Assembly (NCBI GenBank): GCA_016206235.1 | Contig: JACQRZ010000019.1 | Span: forward strand, 1-39,113 | Source of the DNA: Candidatus Uhrbacteria bacterium | GTDB lineage: Bacteria; Patescibacteriota; Patescibacteriia; JACQRZ01 | Length of the DNA: 39,113 bases | Direction of reading: 5' to 3' | In this document: piece by piece, positions 22,731-32,021 of the stretch | Numbering within the stretch: the stretch's first letter is position 1 | Layout of the letters: each line of letters opens with the position of its first letter | Notes under the pieces: model-generated | What the model was told of the DNA's origin: nothing | Database searches by the model: none | Seen by the model: only the letters and a program-made list of their open reading frames with translations | Position numbers and translations under genes: made by a program

Positions 22731-24218
22731 ATGGATGTTGCTGGTAAAAAAGTTGTTATCATGGGTTTGGGTTTGCATGGAGGAGGATTGGCTGTTGCAA
22801 AATGGATGTATGCGCATGGCGCGCGAGTTGTGATGAGCGACGTGAAATCGAAGGAGCAGTTGCAAGCATCATTGCAGAAGTTAGCAAACTATTGCCAAAC
22901 GTTTGGTGAAAACAATCCTGATGCGGACATGTTTCCAATTGAATATGGACTTGGCGGTCATCATACGTCTCACTTTGATGGTGCTGACATGGTCATCCAA
23001 AATCCTGGCGTGCCGCGCGAGTCAGAGTTTTTACAATATGCACGTTCTCACGGTAGCGCCATTGAAAATGAGGCAAGCCTTTTTTTTCTATTGACGCCGG
23101 ATATTACAACGATCGCTGTTACTGGCACACGGGGAAAATCAACTACTGCTGCATTGCTCTTTGATATGATTCGTCGTTGGAAGCCAGACTCGGTACTGGG
23201 CGGAGGGATTGCAACGGCGCGGGGTACGATTGGCAGTCTCTTTGATATCCTTGATCCTGTGCGTGAGCGGCGCAACCACGGCAAAGATTTCACTGTTGTC
23301 CTTGAGCTTTCAAGTTGGCAGTTGGAATTTTTCCCTCTTCATAAAAGCCACCCCAAACTCGCCATCATCACCAATGTGATGAACGACCACATGAACAGAT
23401 ATCCGTCAATGGAGAGTTATGTGGCTGCAAAAGGGAATATCGGACGTTTTCAAACGCCGAGTGAGTCGTTGATTTTGAATCACGATAACTACTATACTCG
23501 TTCGTTGGCCGAAAATCCCATGAATGGACAGCAGTATTGGTTTTCGCGTACGGGAAAGTTTTTTGACAAGGGATGCATGCTCGACGAAAATCTGAATGCC
23601 ATATTCAAAGATGGTCATGAAAGCACTGTTATCTGCTCGCTGAAAAATCGCCTGCTCCAAGGCGATCACAATATTGAAAATATCCTTGCCGCAGTTACCG
23701 GTGCTGTGATAGAGGGCGTGCCAAAAACAGCCATACAGCAAGCCATTGATGAATTTGCCGGTGTGCCTGGCCGTTTTGAATACATAGGAGAGATGGAGGG
23801 CAGAACCATCGTGAATGATACCGCCTCAACAACGCCCGATGCTACGATTGCAGCCCTTAAAATACTGCAAACACGTCAGGAGCGACAGGCCATTATTCTT
23901 ATCGCGGGTGGAGCAGACAAGAATCTGGACTTTGCACAAATGGCTCGGGAGATCAAAGGGAGTGTGCAGACAATGATACTTCTTGCGGGAACCGCTACGC
24001 CAAAACTTGTCGGGTGCCTTAAAGATGTAGGCTTTGAGGGTACCATCGAAATGGCAAATAGTATGGAGAAGGCCGTTGACGTGGCGTGGAAACACACATC
24101 AAAAGGTGATATACTCGTCTTATCACCCGGAGCCGCAAGCTTTGGTATGTTTGCCCACGAATTTGACCGAGGGGAAAAGTTCGTACAAGCAATAGAAAGG
24201 ATTCGTGGCAACGTATAA
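22731..24218 (+). CDS. murD: UDP-N-acetylmuramoylalanine-D-glutamate ligase
   Basis: ATP-dependent Mur ligase adding D-Glu to UDP-MurNAc-L-Ala. It has 495 residues from ATG 22731. The N-terminal UDP-binding motif is KKVVIMGLGLHGGG near 6-19. The P-loop is VTGTRGKSTTAALL near 130-143, with Arg where most Mur ligases have Asn. NHDNYYTRS lies in the central domain, and NDTASTTPDATIAAL near 364-378 is a MurD C-terminal signature. The frame opens at 22680 within mraY, but MDVAGKKV at 22731 is the natural start. ftsW overlaps or closely follows its end. Confidence 0.95.
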   Translation: MDVAGKKVVIMGLGLHGGGLAVAKWMYAHGARVVMSDVKSKEQLQASLQKLANYCQTFGENNPDADMFPIEYGLGGHHTSHFDGADMVIQNPGVPRESEFLQYARSHGSAIENEASLFFLLTPDITTIAVTGTRGKSTTAALLFDMIRRWKPDSVLGGGIATARGTIGSLFDILDPVRERRNHGKDFTVVLELSSWQLEFFPLHKSHPKLAIITNVMNDHMNRYPSMESYVAAKGNIGRFQTPSESLILNHDNYYTRSLAENPMNGQQYWFSRTGKFFDKGCMLDENLNAIFKDGHESTVICSLKNRLLQGDHNIENILAAVTGAVIEGVPKTAIQQAIDEFAGVPGRFEYIGEMEGRTIVNDTASTTPDATIAALKILQTRQERQAIILIAGGADKNLDFAQMAREIKGSVQTMILLAGTATPKLVGCLKDVGFEGTIEMANSMEKAVDVAWKHTSKGDILVLSPGAASFGMFAHEFDRGEKFVQAIERIRGNV

Positions 24219-25374
24219 CCCCTTCCACATGGTACGGAAATCTTCGAAGTCTTTCCTCGCGCAACTTTTTGGAGGTAGATATGGAAAGCCGGATTACATT
24301 TTCTTGGCTTCTTTTTTTATTCTTCTTACGATCGGACTTATCATGCTGTCGTCAGCATCGGTGGTGGTGTCGTATAAAAAATTCGATAACAGTTCGTACT
24401 ATCTTATTCATCAAATCCTCTTCGGCCTTCTGCCAGGTTTAGCTCTCTTCACTCTTTTTTCACGCATTGATTACCATATCTTGAAAAGGTTTGCCTTTTT
24501 GTTCCTCGTTATATCACTTGTTCTTTTGGCAATGGTTTTTTTGCCAGGTCTTGGATATGAATACGGCGGTGCACGGCGCTGGATGCATCTGGGCAGTATA
24601 TTGTTTCAGCCGTCAGAAGTTGTGAAGCTCACGTTTTTACTTTATTTAGCAGCGTGGCTTGGGAACAGAGGCGAGAAGAAGGTTGGAGATTTCTCCTACG
24701 GATTTATTCCGTTTGCTGCCGTGGTGAGCATTATTAGTTTTCTTATCATTTTGCAGCCGGACATGGGGACAATGGCAGTTATTGCATTAACGGCATTTTG
24801 CATGTATGTTGTTGCCGGCGCTCGGATGAAGCACATTGCTTTGGCGGCAGGAGGCGGTTTCATACTTCTTCTCATACTGATTAAATCCGCATCGTATCGT
24901 CTAGAGCGTTTTACAACGTTTCTGCATCCCGAACTCGATCCGCTAGGAATAGGCTATCATATCAATCAGGCGCTTCTCGCTATTGGTACGGGTGGTTTTT
25001 GGGGACGAGGGTTTGGCCACTCGCGCCAAAAGTTTGCCTACTTACCGGAAGTAACCGGCGATTCTATTTTTGCGATTATCGCCGAAGAGCTTGGATTTTT
25101 CTTTGTCATACTTTTTTTAAGTCTCTTTATTTTTGTGATACTTCGCGGACTTCGTATTGCGCAACACGCTCCTGATACATTCGGGCTGTTAGTGGGAGTT
25201 GGTATCATGAGCTGGATTGGCTGCCAAACATTTATTAATATTGGTGCAATGCTCTCCCTGTTACCCCTCACTGGCATCCCACTGCCTTTTGTGAGCTATG
25301 GAGGATCTGCAATGGCTGTTCTCTTGGCTGCAATGGGTATCATGACAAATATTTCAAGATCACGTAGCACATAG
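24205..25374 (+). CDS. ftsW: SEDS-family peptidoglycan polymerase FtsW
   Basis: Polytopic lipid II polymerase of the SEDS family. It has 389 residues and about ten helices. Recognisable segments are LIMLSSASVVVSY near 46-58, GGARRWMHLGSILFQPSEVV near 120-139, LIILQPDMGTMAVI near 179-192 with the catalytic Asp region, FGHSRQKFAYLPEVTGDSIF near 271-290 and LPLTGIPLPFVSYGGSAMA near 352-370. Placement between murD and murG argues for FtsW rather than RodA. The GTG at 24205 overlaps murD by 14 bp and has AAAGG just before it; ATG 24229 lies after the murD stop without a ribosome site. Either could be used. Confidence 0.92.
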   Translation: MATYNPFHMVRKSSKSFLAQLFGGRYGKPDYIFLASFFILLTIGLIMLSSASVVVSYKKFDNSSYYLIHQILFGLLPGLALFTLFSRIDYHILKRFAFLFLVISLVLLAMVFLPGLGYEYGGARRWMHLGSILFQPSEVVKLTFLLYLAAWLGNRGEKKVGDFSYGFIPFAAVVSIISFLIILQPDMGTMAVIALTAFCMYVVAGARMKHIALAAGGGFILLLILIKSASYRLERFTTFLHPELDPLGIGYHINQALLAIGTGGFWGRGFGHSRQKFAYLPEVTGDSIFAIIAEELGFFFVILFLSLFIFVILRGLRIAQHAPDTFGLLVGVGIMSWIGCQTFINIGAMLSLLPLTGIPLPFVSYGGSAMAVLLAAMGIMTNISRSRST

Positions 25375-25375
25375 C

Positions 25376-26482
25376 ATGGAGCAACGAACTCAAAAAAAAC
25401 TCAGACTATTGTTTACTGGCGGCGGAACACTCGGGTCTGTTACGCCTCTTTTGGCTATCTATGAGGAACTTCAAAAAAGACACGTTGTCTCAGGGGCAAC
25501 AACTCTTTGGATCGGCACACGAAAAGGGGTTGAAGAGCAGCTGATTCGAGAATACATGATACCATTTCGTTGGATTTATGCAGGGAAGCTTCGAAGGTAT
25601 TTCAGCTTGAGAAATTTTCTCGACCCATTTCTGTTGTGTCTCGGACTCTTTCAGTCACTCTATAGAGTAGCGCGTTTTCGGCCAGATGTTATCGTTGGCG
25701 CAGGCGGGTATGTGTCGGTTCCCGTGATGTATGCCGGATGGTTTTGGAAGAAAAAAATATGCATTTTTCAGCTTGATATTGAGCCGACTCTTTCAAATCT
25801 TATCGTGAGTCGCATCGCAAACGCCATTGGTGTTGCATGCGAAGAAGAAGTACATTTTTTTCCAAAGACCAAAACGTCTCTTGTCGGTATTCCTGTCCGT
25901 GAAGCGATACGTCAATGCGGAACGCACGAGAGAAATCATTTGAGAAAAACTATCGGTGTTACGGATTCGCTTCCTGTTATGCTTGCGCTTGGCGGGGGAA
26001 CAGGAAGTTTGGGACTGAATACGATTCTGGCACAAAGTGTATCTGAACTATCAAAAAATATGCATATTTTCCATATAACCGGGCACAATAAACAAACCAT
26101 ATCTCACGATCATCAGGAGCGCTATCACCATATTGAACTTGCGGGCAAAGAGTTGCCAGCGCTTATGGCAGCAGCCGATGTTGTCGTAACTCGAGCCGGG
26201 TTAGGAACGCTCAGCGAACTTTCCTATTTAGGGAAACCAACCATTATTATTCCGCTTCCCAATTCGCATCAAGAACGCAACGCGGCATTTTTTGAAAAGA
26301 AGGGAGGCGCGCGGTATCTTGGAGAGCGCTATTGTACCCCAGAAAAGTTTGTGCGTGTTATACGAACAGTTCTGCAAAATGCTGACGAGCAAAAAATGCT
26401 TTCAGGCATCATATCGCAGATGTTTCCACGTACCAGTCACGAACTGTGCGCTAACCTTGTGCAGGAAACCGCTCATATATGA
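25376..26482 (+). CDS. murG: Divergent MurG-type N-acetylglucosaminyltransferase
   Basis: Membrane-associated GT28 enzyme that adds GlcNAc to lipid I, making lipid II. It has 368 residues. The N-terminal loop reads FTGGGTLGSVTPLLAI near 14-29, where MurG usually has GGTGGHxxPA; the His is replaced by Ser. VIVGAGGYVSVPV near 104-116 corresponds to GxGGYxSxP. The donor-binding half has LALGGGTGSLGLNT near 202-215 and VTRAGLGTLSELSYLGKPTI near 272-291, matching the family. Position after ftsW supports the call. The start sits 1 bp after the ftsW stop, and the last gene bases overlap the next gene (ATGA). Confidence 0.9.
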   Translation: MEQRTQKKLRLLFTGGGTLGSVTPLLAIYEELQKRHVVSGATTLWIGTRKGVEEQLIREYMIPFRWIYAGKLRRYFSLRNFLDPFLLCLGLFQSLYRVARFRPDVIVGAGGYVSVPVMYAGWFWKKKICIFQLDIEPTLSNLIVSRIANAIGVACEEEVHFFPKTKTSLVGIPVREAIRQCGTHERNHLRKTIGVTDSLPVMLALGGGTGSLGLNTILAQSVSELSKNMHIFHITGHNKQTISHDHQERYHHIELAGKELPALMAAADVVVTRAGLGTLSELSYLGKPTIIIPLPNSHQERNAAFFEKKGGARYLGERYCTPEKFVRVIRTVLQNADEQKMLSGIISQMFPRTSHELCANLVQETAHI

Positions 26483-27144
26483 ACCAACACTCAACGCAAC
26501 CCACCATTTCGGCAATTATTCCCGCGCTCAACGAAGCAGGAAATATTGCACGTGTCATTGCGCCTCTTATCGCGTCGGGTGTTTGTAAAGAGATAATCGT
26601 TGTTGACGACGGGTCAACAGATGGCACGGCTGCTATTGCGCGTGAAGCCGGCGCGCGCGTTATCGAGCAGCACCATCAAGGCAAGGGCGGTGCTATGCGC
26701 ACTGGGGCACAAGCTGCAGAGGGAGACATTCTCTGTTTTTTTGACGCGGATATTACCCAGATGACACCAGACATTGTTCAGTGTCTTGTCGCACCCGTGA
26801 GAGACGGTTTAGCAACCATGGTCATTGGGCTCAGAGATAAGCCTTTTTTTGAAAGATTTCTGAATCGTTTTGCTCCCGTTCTTGGCGGTGAGCGTGTTAT
26901 ACGTCGCTCTACTTTTTTCACTATGCTTTCATTGGGTGGCTCCACAAGTAACAATTTTGGGATTGAAACGTGGATGAACGGCTATTGTGCAAAAAAGAAA
27001 CTACCAGTAGAGTATATTTTCATGCCGGGAGTGCGGCATGTGATTAAAGAAAAAAAGTACGGACTGGCCAAAGGCTTTATCGCAAGGATAAAAATGATAG
27101 GGCAAATTCTGAAAGCGGAGATTGAAATAATGAAAATGCAGTGA
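26479..27144 (+). CDS. Family 2 glycosyltransferase within the cell-wall cluster
   Basis: A 221-residue GT-A enzyme. ISAIIPALNEAGNIARVI near 11-28, IVVDDGSTDGTAAIA near 40-54, GKGGAMRTGAQAA near 70-82 and the metal motif CFFDADITQM near 89-98 are standard for GT2 enzymes resembling dolichol/polyprenyl-phosphate sugar transferases. The C-terminal end is basic and amphipathic, with no clear membrane helix. The ATG overlaps the murG stop (ATGA), so it is translationally coupled. A GT2 gene between murG and murC is not part of the usual division/cell-wall order; it may glycosylate an undecaprenyl carrier or modify the wall. The sugar donor cannot be read. Confidence 0.85.
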   Translation: MNQHSTQPTISAIIPALNEAGNIARVIAPLIASGVCKEIIVVDDGSTDGTAAIAREAGARVIEQHHQGKGGAMRTGAQAAEGDILCFFDADITQMTPDIVQCLVAPVRDGLATMVIGLRDKPFFERFLNRFAPVLGGERVIRRSTFFTMLSLGGSTSNNFGIETWMNGYCAKKKLPVEYIFMPGVRHVIKEKKYGLAKGFIARIKMIGQILKAEIEIMKMQ

Positions 27145-27178
27145 GAGCGCTCGGAGTAGAAAGAATCTGTTTATAACT

Positions 27179-28546
27179 ATGACCAATACATCGCAGCGAA
27201 TACACATGATCGGAATCAAAGGAGCGGGCATGTCTGCTCTTGCTTTGATGTTGAAAAGGCGGGGTGCAATTGTAAGCGGGTCTGATGTTTCAGATACATT
27301 TTTTACCGACAGTCTTCTTGCAAAGGAAGGTATTCCCGTTCATGCTTTCGGCGAAGTCGATATACAGAACGTTAGCCGAGTTATTTACTCAACGGCATGG
27401 GAAGGAAGTGATGAAGTAAAATGCGCAGGTGAAAGTGGTGTGAAGGTTCAAAGCTATGGCGAAGCTGTGGCACAGCTCTTCAATGTTATGAATGGCATTG
27501 CTGTTGCCGGATCACATGGCAAAACAACTATATCAGCATTATGCGCGCATGTGTTTTATGGACTTGGATTAGATCCATCTGCTCTTGTTGGTTCTGAAAT
27601 CGTTCAGTTCAATAGCAACGCGCTGACAGGGGCGTCTGACTATTTTATTTTGGAAGCGGATGAGTATCGGGATACATTCCTCATGTATCACGCACGAGCT
27701 GCTGTCGTAAGCTCAATCGACTACGATCATCCCGATTATTTTAAAACTCGTACGGATTATGACACATCTTTCGCGAAATTTGTGAATGGTACATCAGGAT
27801 CATGCATTGTATGCAAAGACGACAACGGAGTTCAACGGATTTGGAGCGCGATTTCATCATGCAATCTCGTAACCTATGGCAGCGATGCATCATATGATTA
27901 CGCGTTGAGCGAGATAGATGAATGTAAGAGTGAGGCGAAGGTTTTAAAAAAGGGAATTCCAGTTGGCAGAATGCGCATCCAGCTTATTGGGCGGCATAAT
28001 CTCATGAATGCATTGGCGGTGTATGCGCTTTGTGATACGTTAGGAGTTGGAACATGGGATGATATCTCGCGCCTCCTCTTTGAGTTTCAGGGCACGGCAC
28101 GGCGATTTCAAACAAAGGGCACTTGTGGCCATACGCTTGTTATCGATGACTATGCTCACCACCCGACCGAGATTCGCGCAACACTTCATGGCGCACGTAT
28201 GCGCTATCCGAACAAAATCATTGATTGCATCTTTGCACCCCACACGTTCAGCCGAACACAAGAACTTCTCGATGACTTTGCCCAAAGCTTTTCAGACGCG
28301 GATCACGTGTACATAACAGATATATTCGGTTCTGCAAGGGAACAAACAGGAAGTGTTTCAGCAGAGCAGTTAGTCGCAAAAATACAAGCTTTTTCTCCAA
28401 AAAAAGATCATGTACGGTATCTTGGCTCAAACGAACAAGCGCTTGACTATCTCATGACACATCTGAAAAATACTGATATCCTCGTAACCATGGGTGCTGG
28501 TGATGTCTATACAATAGGAGAGGATTTAATACGCCAACAGAAATAG
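27179..28546 (+). CDS. murC: UDP-N-acetylmuramate-L-alanine ligase
   Basis: Mur ligase adding L-Ala to UDP-MurNAc. It has 455 residues. MIGIKGAGMSALALML near 10-25 is the MurC nucleotide-binding start. The P-loop AGSHGKTTISAL is near 109-120. Central motifs are LEADEYRDTFL near 159-169 and SIDYDHPDYF near 179-188. VIDDYAHHPTEIRATL near 320-335 and FAPHTFSRTQELLDDFA near 349-365 belong to the C-terminal domain. murB follows after 7 bp, so both are on one message. Confidence 0.97.
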   Translation: MTNTSQRIHMIGIKGAGMSALALMLKRRGAIVSGSDVSDTFFTDSLLAKEGIPVHAFGEVDIQNVSRVIYSTAWEGSDEVKCAGESGVKVQSYGEAVAQLFNVMNGIAVAGSHGKTTISALCAHVFYGLGLDPSALVGSEIVQFNSNALTGASDYFILEADEYRDTFLMYHARAAVVSSIDYDHPDYFKTRTDYDTSFAKFVNGTSGSCIVCKDDNGVQRIWSAISSCNLVTYGSDASYDYALSEIDECKSEAKVLKKGIPVGRMRIQLIGRHNLMNALAVYALCDTLGVGTWDDISRLLFEFQGTARRFQTKGTCGHTLVIDDYAHHPTEIRATLHGARMRYPNKIIDCIFAPHTFSRTQELLDDFAQSFSDADHVYITDIFGSAREQTGSVSAEQLVAKIQAFSPKKDHVRYLGSNEQALDYLMTHLKNTDILVTMGAGDVYTIGEDLIRQQK

Positions 28547-28553
28547 CAATACT

Positions 28554-29474
28554 ATGGAGCTACCAATTCTTCACAATGAACCACTTTCAAAGCACACCAT
28601 ATTTCAAATAGGAGGACCTGCCCGATATTTTTTTCGCGTAAAAAATTATGTTGATCTCAAGGAGATTGTCCAATGGGCACAGCAGCATGAGGTGCCGTTG
28701 GCCGTGCTCGGCGGAGGGAGTAATGTGCTTGCAAGCGATAAGGGGTTCGATGGTTTGGTATTAAAAATGGAAGATCGTACGATTGACATTCAAGGATCGT
28801 TTATCAATGCGGGAGCTGGAGCGATTACCGCAATGGTCTCAAAGCTCACAGTTGAAGCCGGACTTTCAGGACTCGAGTGGGCATATGGTATTCCAGGAAC
28901 TATTGGTGGTGCGGTGCGAGGAAATGCCGGCGCTTTTGGCGGATCATTTTCCGACATCGTTTCCCTTGTTGAAATGCTGGATCCAAAAACACTTGAAATT
29001 CACCGCGTTACGGGCGAGGGGATGCAGTTTCAATATCGGCGCAGCATGTTAGCCAACACACCCTGGATCGTTACATATGCCATACTCAAAATGGACGTTT
29101 CAACACCAGAGATGTGCAAAGAACGCATGCAAGAGTTTTTAGACCAAAAAAAGACCAATCAACCATTGGGTATGCAATGCGCAGGATGTGCATTTAAGAA
29201 CGTTCCCGTTGCTTCCATCACAAAATCAATAGAATTGCCTGTCGAATTTTTGCAGACGGGCCGTGTGCCTGCAGGATATTTGGTTGATAAGGCAAAAATG
29301 AAAAATCATGTCTGCGGCCGTGCTATGGTCTCTCCCAAGCATGCAAATTTCATTGTCAATCTTGGTGGAGCTACAGCGATGGACGTGGTAGAATTAATGA
29401 AGATTATTAAGGATAGGGTATACCAGGAGTTTGGCGTAGTGCTCGAGGAAGAAATACAGTACATCGGTTTTTAG
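28554..29474 (+). CDS. murB: UDP-N-acetylenolpyruvoylglucosamine reductase
   Basis: FAD/NADPH enzyme reducing the MurA product to UDP-MurNAc. It has 306 residues of the shorter type II MurB. KHTIFQIGGPARYFFRV near 13-29, LGGGSNVLASDKGFDGLVL near 50-68, GIPGTIGGAVRGNAGAFGG near 111-129 and YRRSML near 161-166 bind FAD and substrate. The proton donor position reads AGCAFKN near 211-217, with Cys instead of the E. coli Ser, a change known within the family. VSPKHANFIVN near 259-269 and EEEIQYIG at the end complete the site. The polyamine genes begin 47 bp later. Confidence 0.96.
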   Translation: MELPILHNEPLSKHTIFQIGGPARYFFRVKNYVDLKEIVQWAQQHEVPLAVLGGGSNVLASDKGFDGLVLKMEDRTIDIQGSFINAGAGAITAMVSKLTVEAGLSGLEWAYGIPGTIGGAVRGNAGAFGGSFSDIVSLVEMLDPKTLEIHRVTGEGMQFQYRRSMLANTPWIVTYAILKMDVSTPEMCKERMQEFLDQKKTNQPLGMQCAGCAFKNVPVASITKSIELPVEFLQTGRVPAGYLVDKAKMKNHVCGRAMVSPKHANFIVNLGGATAMDVVELMKIIKDRVYQEFGVVLEEEIQYIGF

Positions 29475-29521
29475 CTTCTAGCTTCTAGTCACTAATCAAG
29501 AGAAACTATTTACTATAAAAA

Positions 29522-31027
29522 ATGAATGAACTTTCACAGCGGTATTCTCGACCGCGATGGGATTATCTTGGCGAAACCAAGAGCGGCATTCTCACAATCG
29601 AGGGGTTGCCAGTAACAGAGATCGCAAAAAAATATGGCACTCCATGCTACATTATGGTAGAACGCGCAATTCGGCAACGTTTTCGCGAATTTAAGGCAGC
29701 GTTTCCATACCCAAAACTTCGCGTGCAGTATGCGTCAAAATGCAACTCCAATCTGGAAATCATGCGTATTGCAAACCAAGAGGGGGTGGAGCTTGACGCC
29801 AGCTCCATTGGTGAAGTTATCTTAGCGCTTTTGGCAGATTTCTCGCCGCACGAAATTACGCTTACCAACCTTTATAAAACACCTCAAGATATTTTGTTTG
29901 CCGTGAAGGTCGGTGTGCTTGCGATTACCGCTGATTCCCTTGAGGATCTTGAATTGATTGCACAGGTCGGCAAAAGCATTAACAAAAAAATTCGTATTTT
30001 TATTCGCCTCACACCGACAATTGATCTTGGGCAATATACGACACGAAAAGTACAGTACGGCATTCCCTACGCACAATACAAAAAAGCCTGCGATTTTGCT
30101 GCACGGTCGCCCTACCTCAATCCGATCGGACTCCATTTTCATGGGCCGTACGTCTACAATCCAAAGGTATATTTTATTGCTGCAAAAAAATTGGTTGACG
30201 TTGCGGAATATATGATACGCGAGCACAACCAAAAAATCAGTTATATTGATCTTGGCGGAAGTTTCCCCGTTGCTTACGGCGATACCGAAGTATTCCATCC
30301 TCGGGACATGGGCAAGAAGTTTTCCGATTACTTTGTAAAGCTGATCTACAAAGCGAATCTGCCGCTGCCATATCTGGTGTTTGAGCCAGGAAAGTTTTTT
30401 GTAGCCAATACAGGGGTCGGCTTAACACGCGTTATCAGCAAAAAGCTGCGCCGTACCACCACATTGGTTGTCGACGGCTCAACGTACGCATTCCTGCCCG
30501 ATCCGATCATTTACGAAGATGCAGTCTACGATATTTTGCCAGCATCAAAAATGCAACAACGCAGGAGTCAGCACTACAAGATTGCCGGATGTACCTGTGA
30601 TTGTATTGATACCATCTGTAAGAGTGTTCACTTGCCGCAAACCAAACCCGGCGATCTTCTTGCCATTATGGATTGCGGTGCATATAGTAACACGATCGCA
30701 TCAAACTTTAATTCACTCAAGCGCGCACCCATGGTTATGGTGAATGAGGAAGGTGTTGCACGACTTATTCGTCGCCGTGATCGTTTTTCTGATATGTTTG
30801 CACCAGAACTCGATGTGTTGAAAGTTGCTGATCCGCATGAGTTGCAGCGATACTACAACCTCTTTAGAGTGAATATCAATAAGATGTGGGGAGAACACAA
30901 AGAAAAAAAATCACCTGTGCGTGGACGATTTTCCTCTCAATCAAAGCGCAGAGCAAAGAAATCGCCACCGGCGCAACCATTGGCTACTCCAGATCTCTCA
31001 AATCCAATCACAACGGCAACAACATAA
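29522..31027 (+). CDS. PLP fold-III amino acid decarboxylase, DAP-decarboxylase-like; possibly an arginine decarboxylase
   Basis: A 501-residue alanine-racemase-fold decarboxylase related to diaminopimelate decarboxylase (LysA). The PLP Lys is in VQYASKCNSN near 68-77. GLHFHGPY near 202-209 and YIDLGGSFP near 240-248 bind the cofactor. The segment that is EPGR in LysA reads FEPGKFF near 285-291, and the CESxD loop appears as CDCID within GCTCDCIDTIC near 356-366, so the residues that grip the far end of DAP are altered. The next two genes are an N-carbamoylputrescine amidase and an agmatine deiminase, so the expected product is agmatine. Lysine synthesis (true LysA) and carboxynorspermidine decarboxylation are alternatives. 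The C-terminal 40 residues are a basic, Ser/Pro-rich tail. Confidence 0.8.
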   Translation: MNELSQRYSRPRWDYLGETKSGILTIEGLPVTEIAKKYGTPCYIMVERAIRQRFREFKAAFPYPKLRVQYASKCNSNLEIMRIANQEGVELDASSIGEVILALLADFSPHEITLTNLYKTPQDILFAVKVGVLAITADSLEDLELIAQVGKSINKKIRIFIRLTPTIDLGQYTTRKVQYGIPYAQYKKACDFAARSPYLNPIGLHFHGPYVYNPKVYFIAAKKLVDVAEYMIREHNQKISYIDLGGSFPVAYGDTEVFHPRDMGKKFSDYFVKLIYKANLPLPYLVFEPGKFFVANTGVGLTRVISKKLRRTTTLVVDGSTYAFLPDPIIYEDAVYDILPASKMQQRRSQHYKIAGCTCDCIDTICKSVHLPQTKPGDLLAIMDCGAYSNTIASNFNSLKRAPMVMVNEEGVARLIRRRDRFSDMFAPELDVLKVADPHELQRYYNLFRVNINKMWGEHKEKKSPVRGRFSSQSKRRAKKSPPAQPLATPDLSNPITTATT

Positions 31028-31036
31028 CCACAGCCT

Positions 31037-31948
31037 ATGCCTAGTATTAAACAGAGCACAATAAAACTTGGCCTTATTCAATTGCAGGCTGGCAATGACA
31101 TGCGCGCAAATACCGAGCGTGCGTATGCTTTGGCTCAGATGGCCGCAAAAAAAGGAGCACACATTCTCTGTTTGCCCGAGCTTTATAATACAGTCTATTT
31201 CCCTCAGCTTGAAAAGGCAGATAAAGACTACTATGCAGAAACCGTACCTGGATTTTCCACTGCAACATTTTGCGCTTTAGCAAAAAAATACAAGGTTGTT
31301 GTTATCGTTCCGCTGTATGAAAAGAAAAAAGTGAACGGCATATGGAAGTACTTTAACTCGGCAGTGGTCATCAATGAAAAAGGACAGATTCTTGATACGT
31401 ATCATAAGATTCACATTCCTCACGACCCTGGATTTTATGAAAAGTATTATTTTGAAGAAAGTAAAAGCGGCTACCGCGTATACAAAACATCCTATGCAAC
31501 CTTTGCCGTACTTATTTGCTATGACCAATGGTTTCCAGAAGCTGCGCGTGCTGCGCGGCTCAACGGCGCCGAAATTATTTTCTACCCGACAGCGATCGGC
31601 AATGTGGTCGGATACGCCCCGCCAGAAGGAGATTGGCATGCGTCATGGGAGCTGATGATGCGAAGTCACGCAATCGCGAATTGCGTCCATGTTGCAGCCG
31701 TTAATCGAGTGGGACGTGAAGAGCGAATGCGATTTTGGGGGCAGTCATTTGTATCAGATGCCTTCGGCACTGTAGTGGATCGCGCAACATCTTCCAAGGA
31801 GCAGGTCCTTATCGTTCCTGTTAATCTTGGTATGAATCACTATATTGAGGATGGATGGGGATTTCTTCGAAATAGGAGGCCAGATACGTATGGTATGTTG
31901 ACATCGAAAAAGCTTATTGAAAAATCAAAGAAATTAAAAAATATTTAG
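31037..31948 (+). CDS. aguB: N-carbamoylputrescine amidase (nitrilase superfamily)
   Basis: Hydrolyses N-carbamoylputrescine to putrescine, CO2 and ammonia. The 303 residues match AguB. The catalytic Glu is in CLPELYNTVYFPQ near 45-57, the Lys in YHKIHIPHDPGFYEKYYF near 121-138 and the Cys in LICYDQWFPEAARAARLNGA near 158-177. The sequence after the Lys and the DQWFPE segment are characteristic of the AguB branch. It starts 9 bp after the decarboxylase gene, and the agmatine deiminase gene follows after 73 bp. Confidence 0.93.
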   Translation: MPSIKQSTIKLGLIQLQAGNDMRANTERAYALAQMAAKKGAHILCLPELYNTVYFPQLEKADKDYYAETVPGFSTATFCALAKKYKVVVIVPLYEKKKVNGIWKYFNSAVVINEKGQILDTYHKIHIPHDPGFYEKYYFEESKSGYRVYKTSYATFAVLICYDQWFPEAARAARLNGAEIIFYPTAIGNVVGYAPPEGDWHASWELMMRSHAIANCVHVAAVNRVGREERMRFWGQSFVSDAFGTVVDRATSSKEQVLIVPVNLGMNHYIEDGWGFLRNRRPDTYGMLTSKKLIEKSKKLKNI

Positions 31949-32021
31949 CAATATAAAGAAACACAAAAAGCACTCAAGAGTAAATAGCTTATAGCTTATA
32001 GTTTGTAGTGAGTAGAATGTT

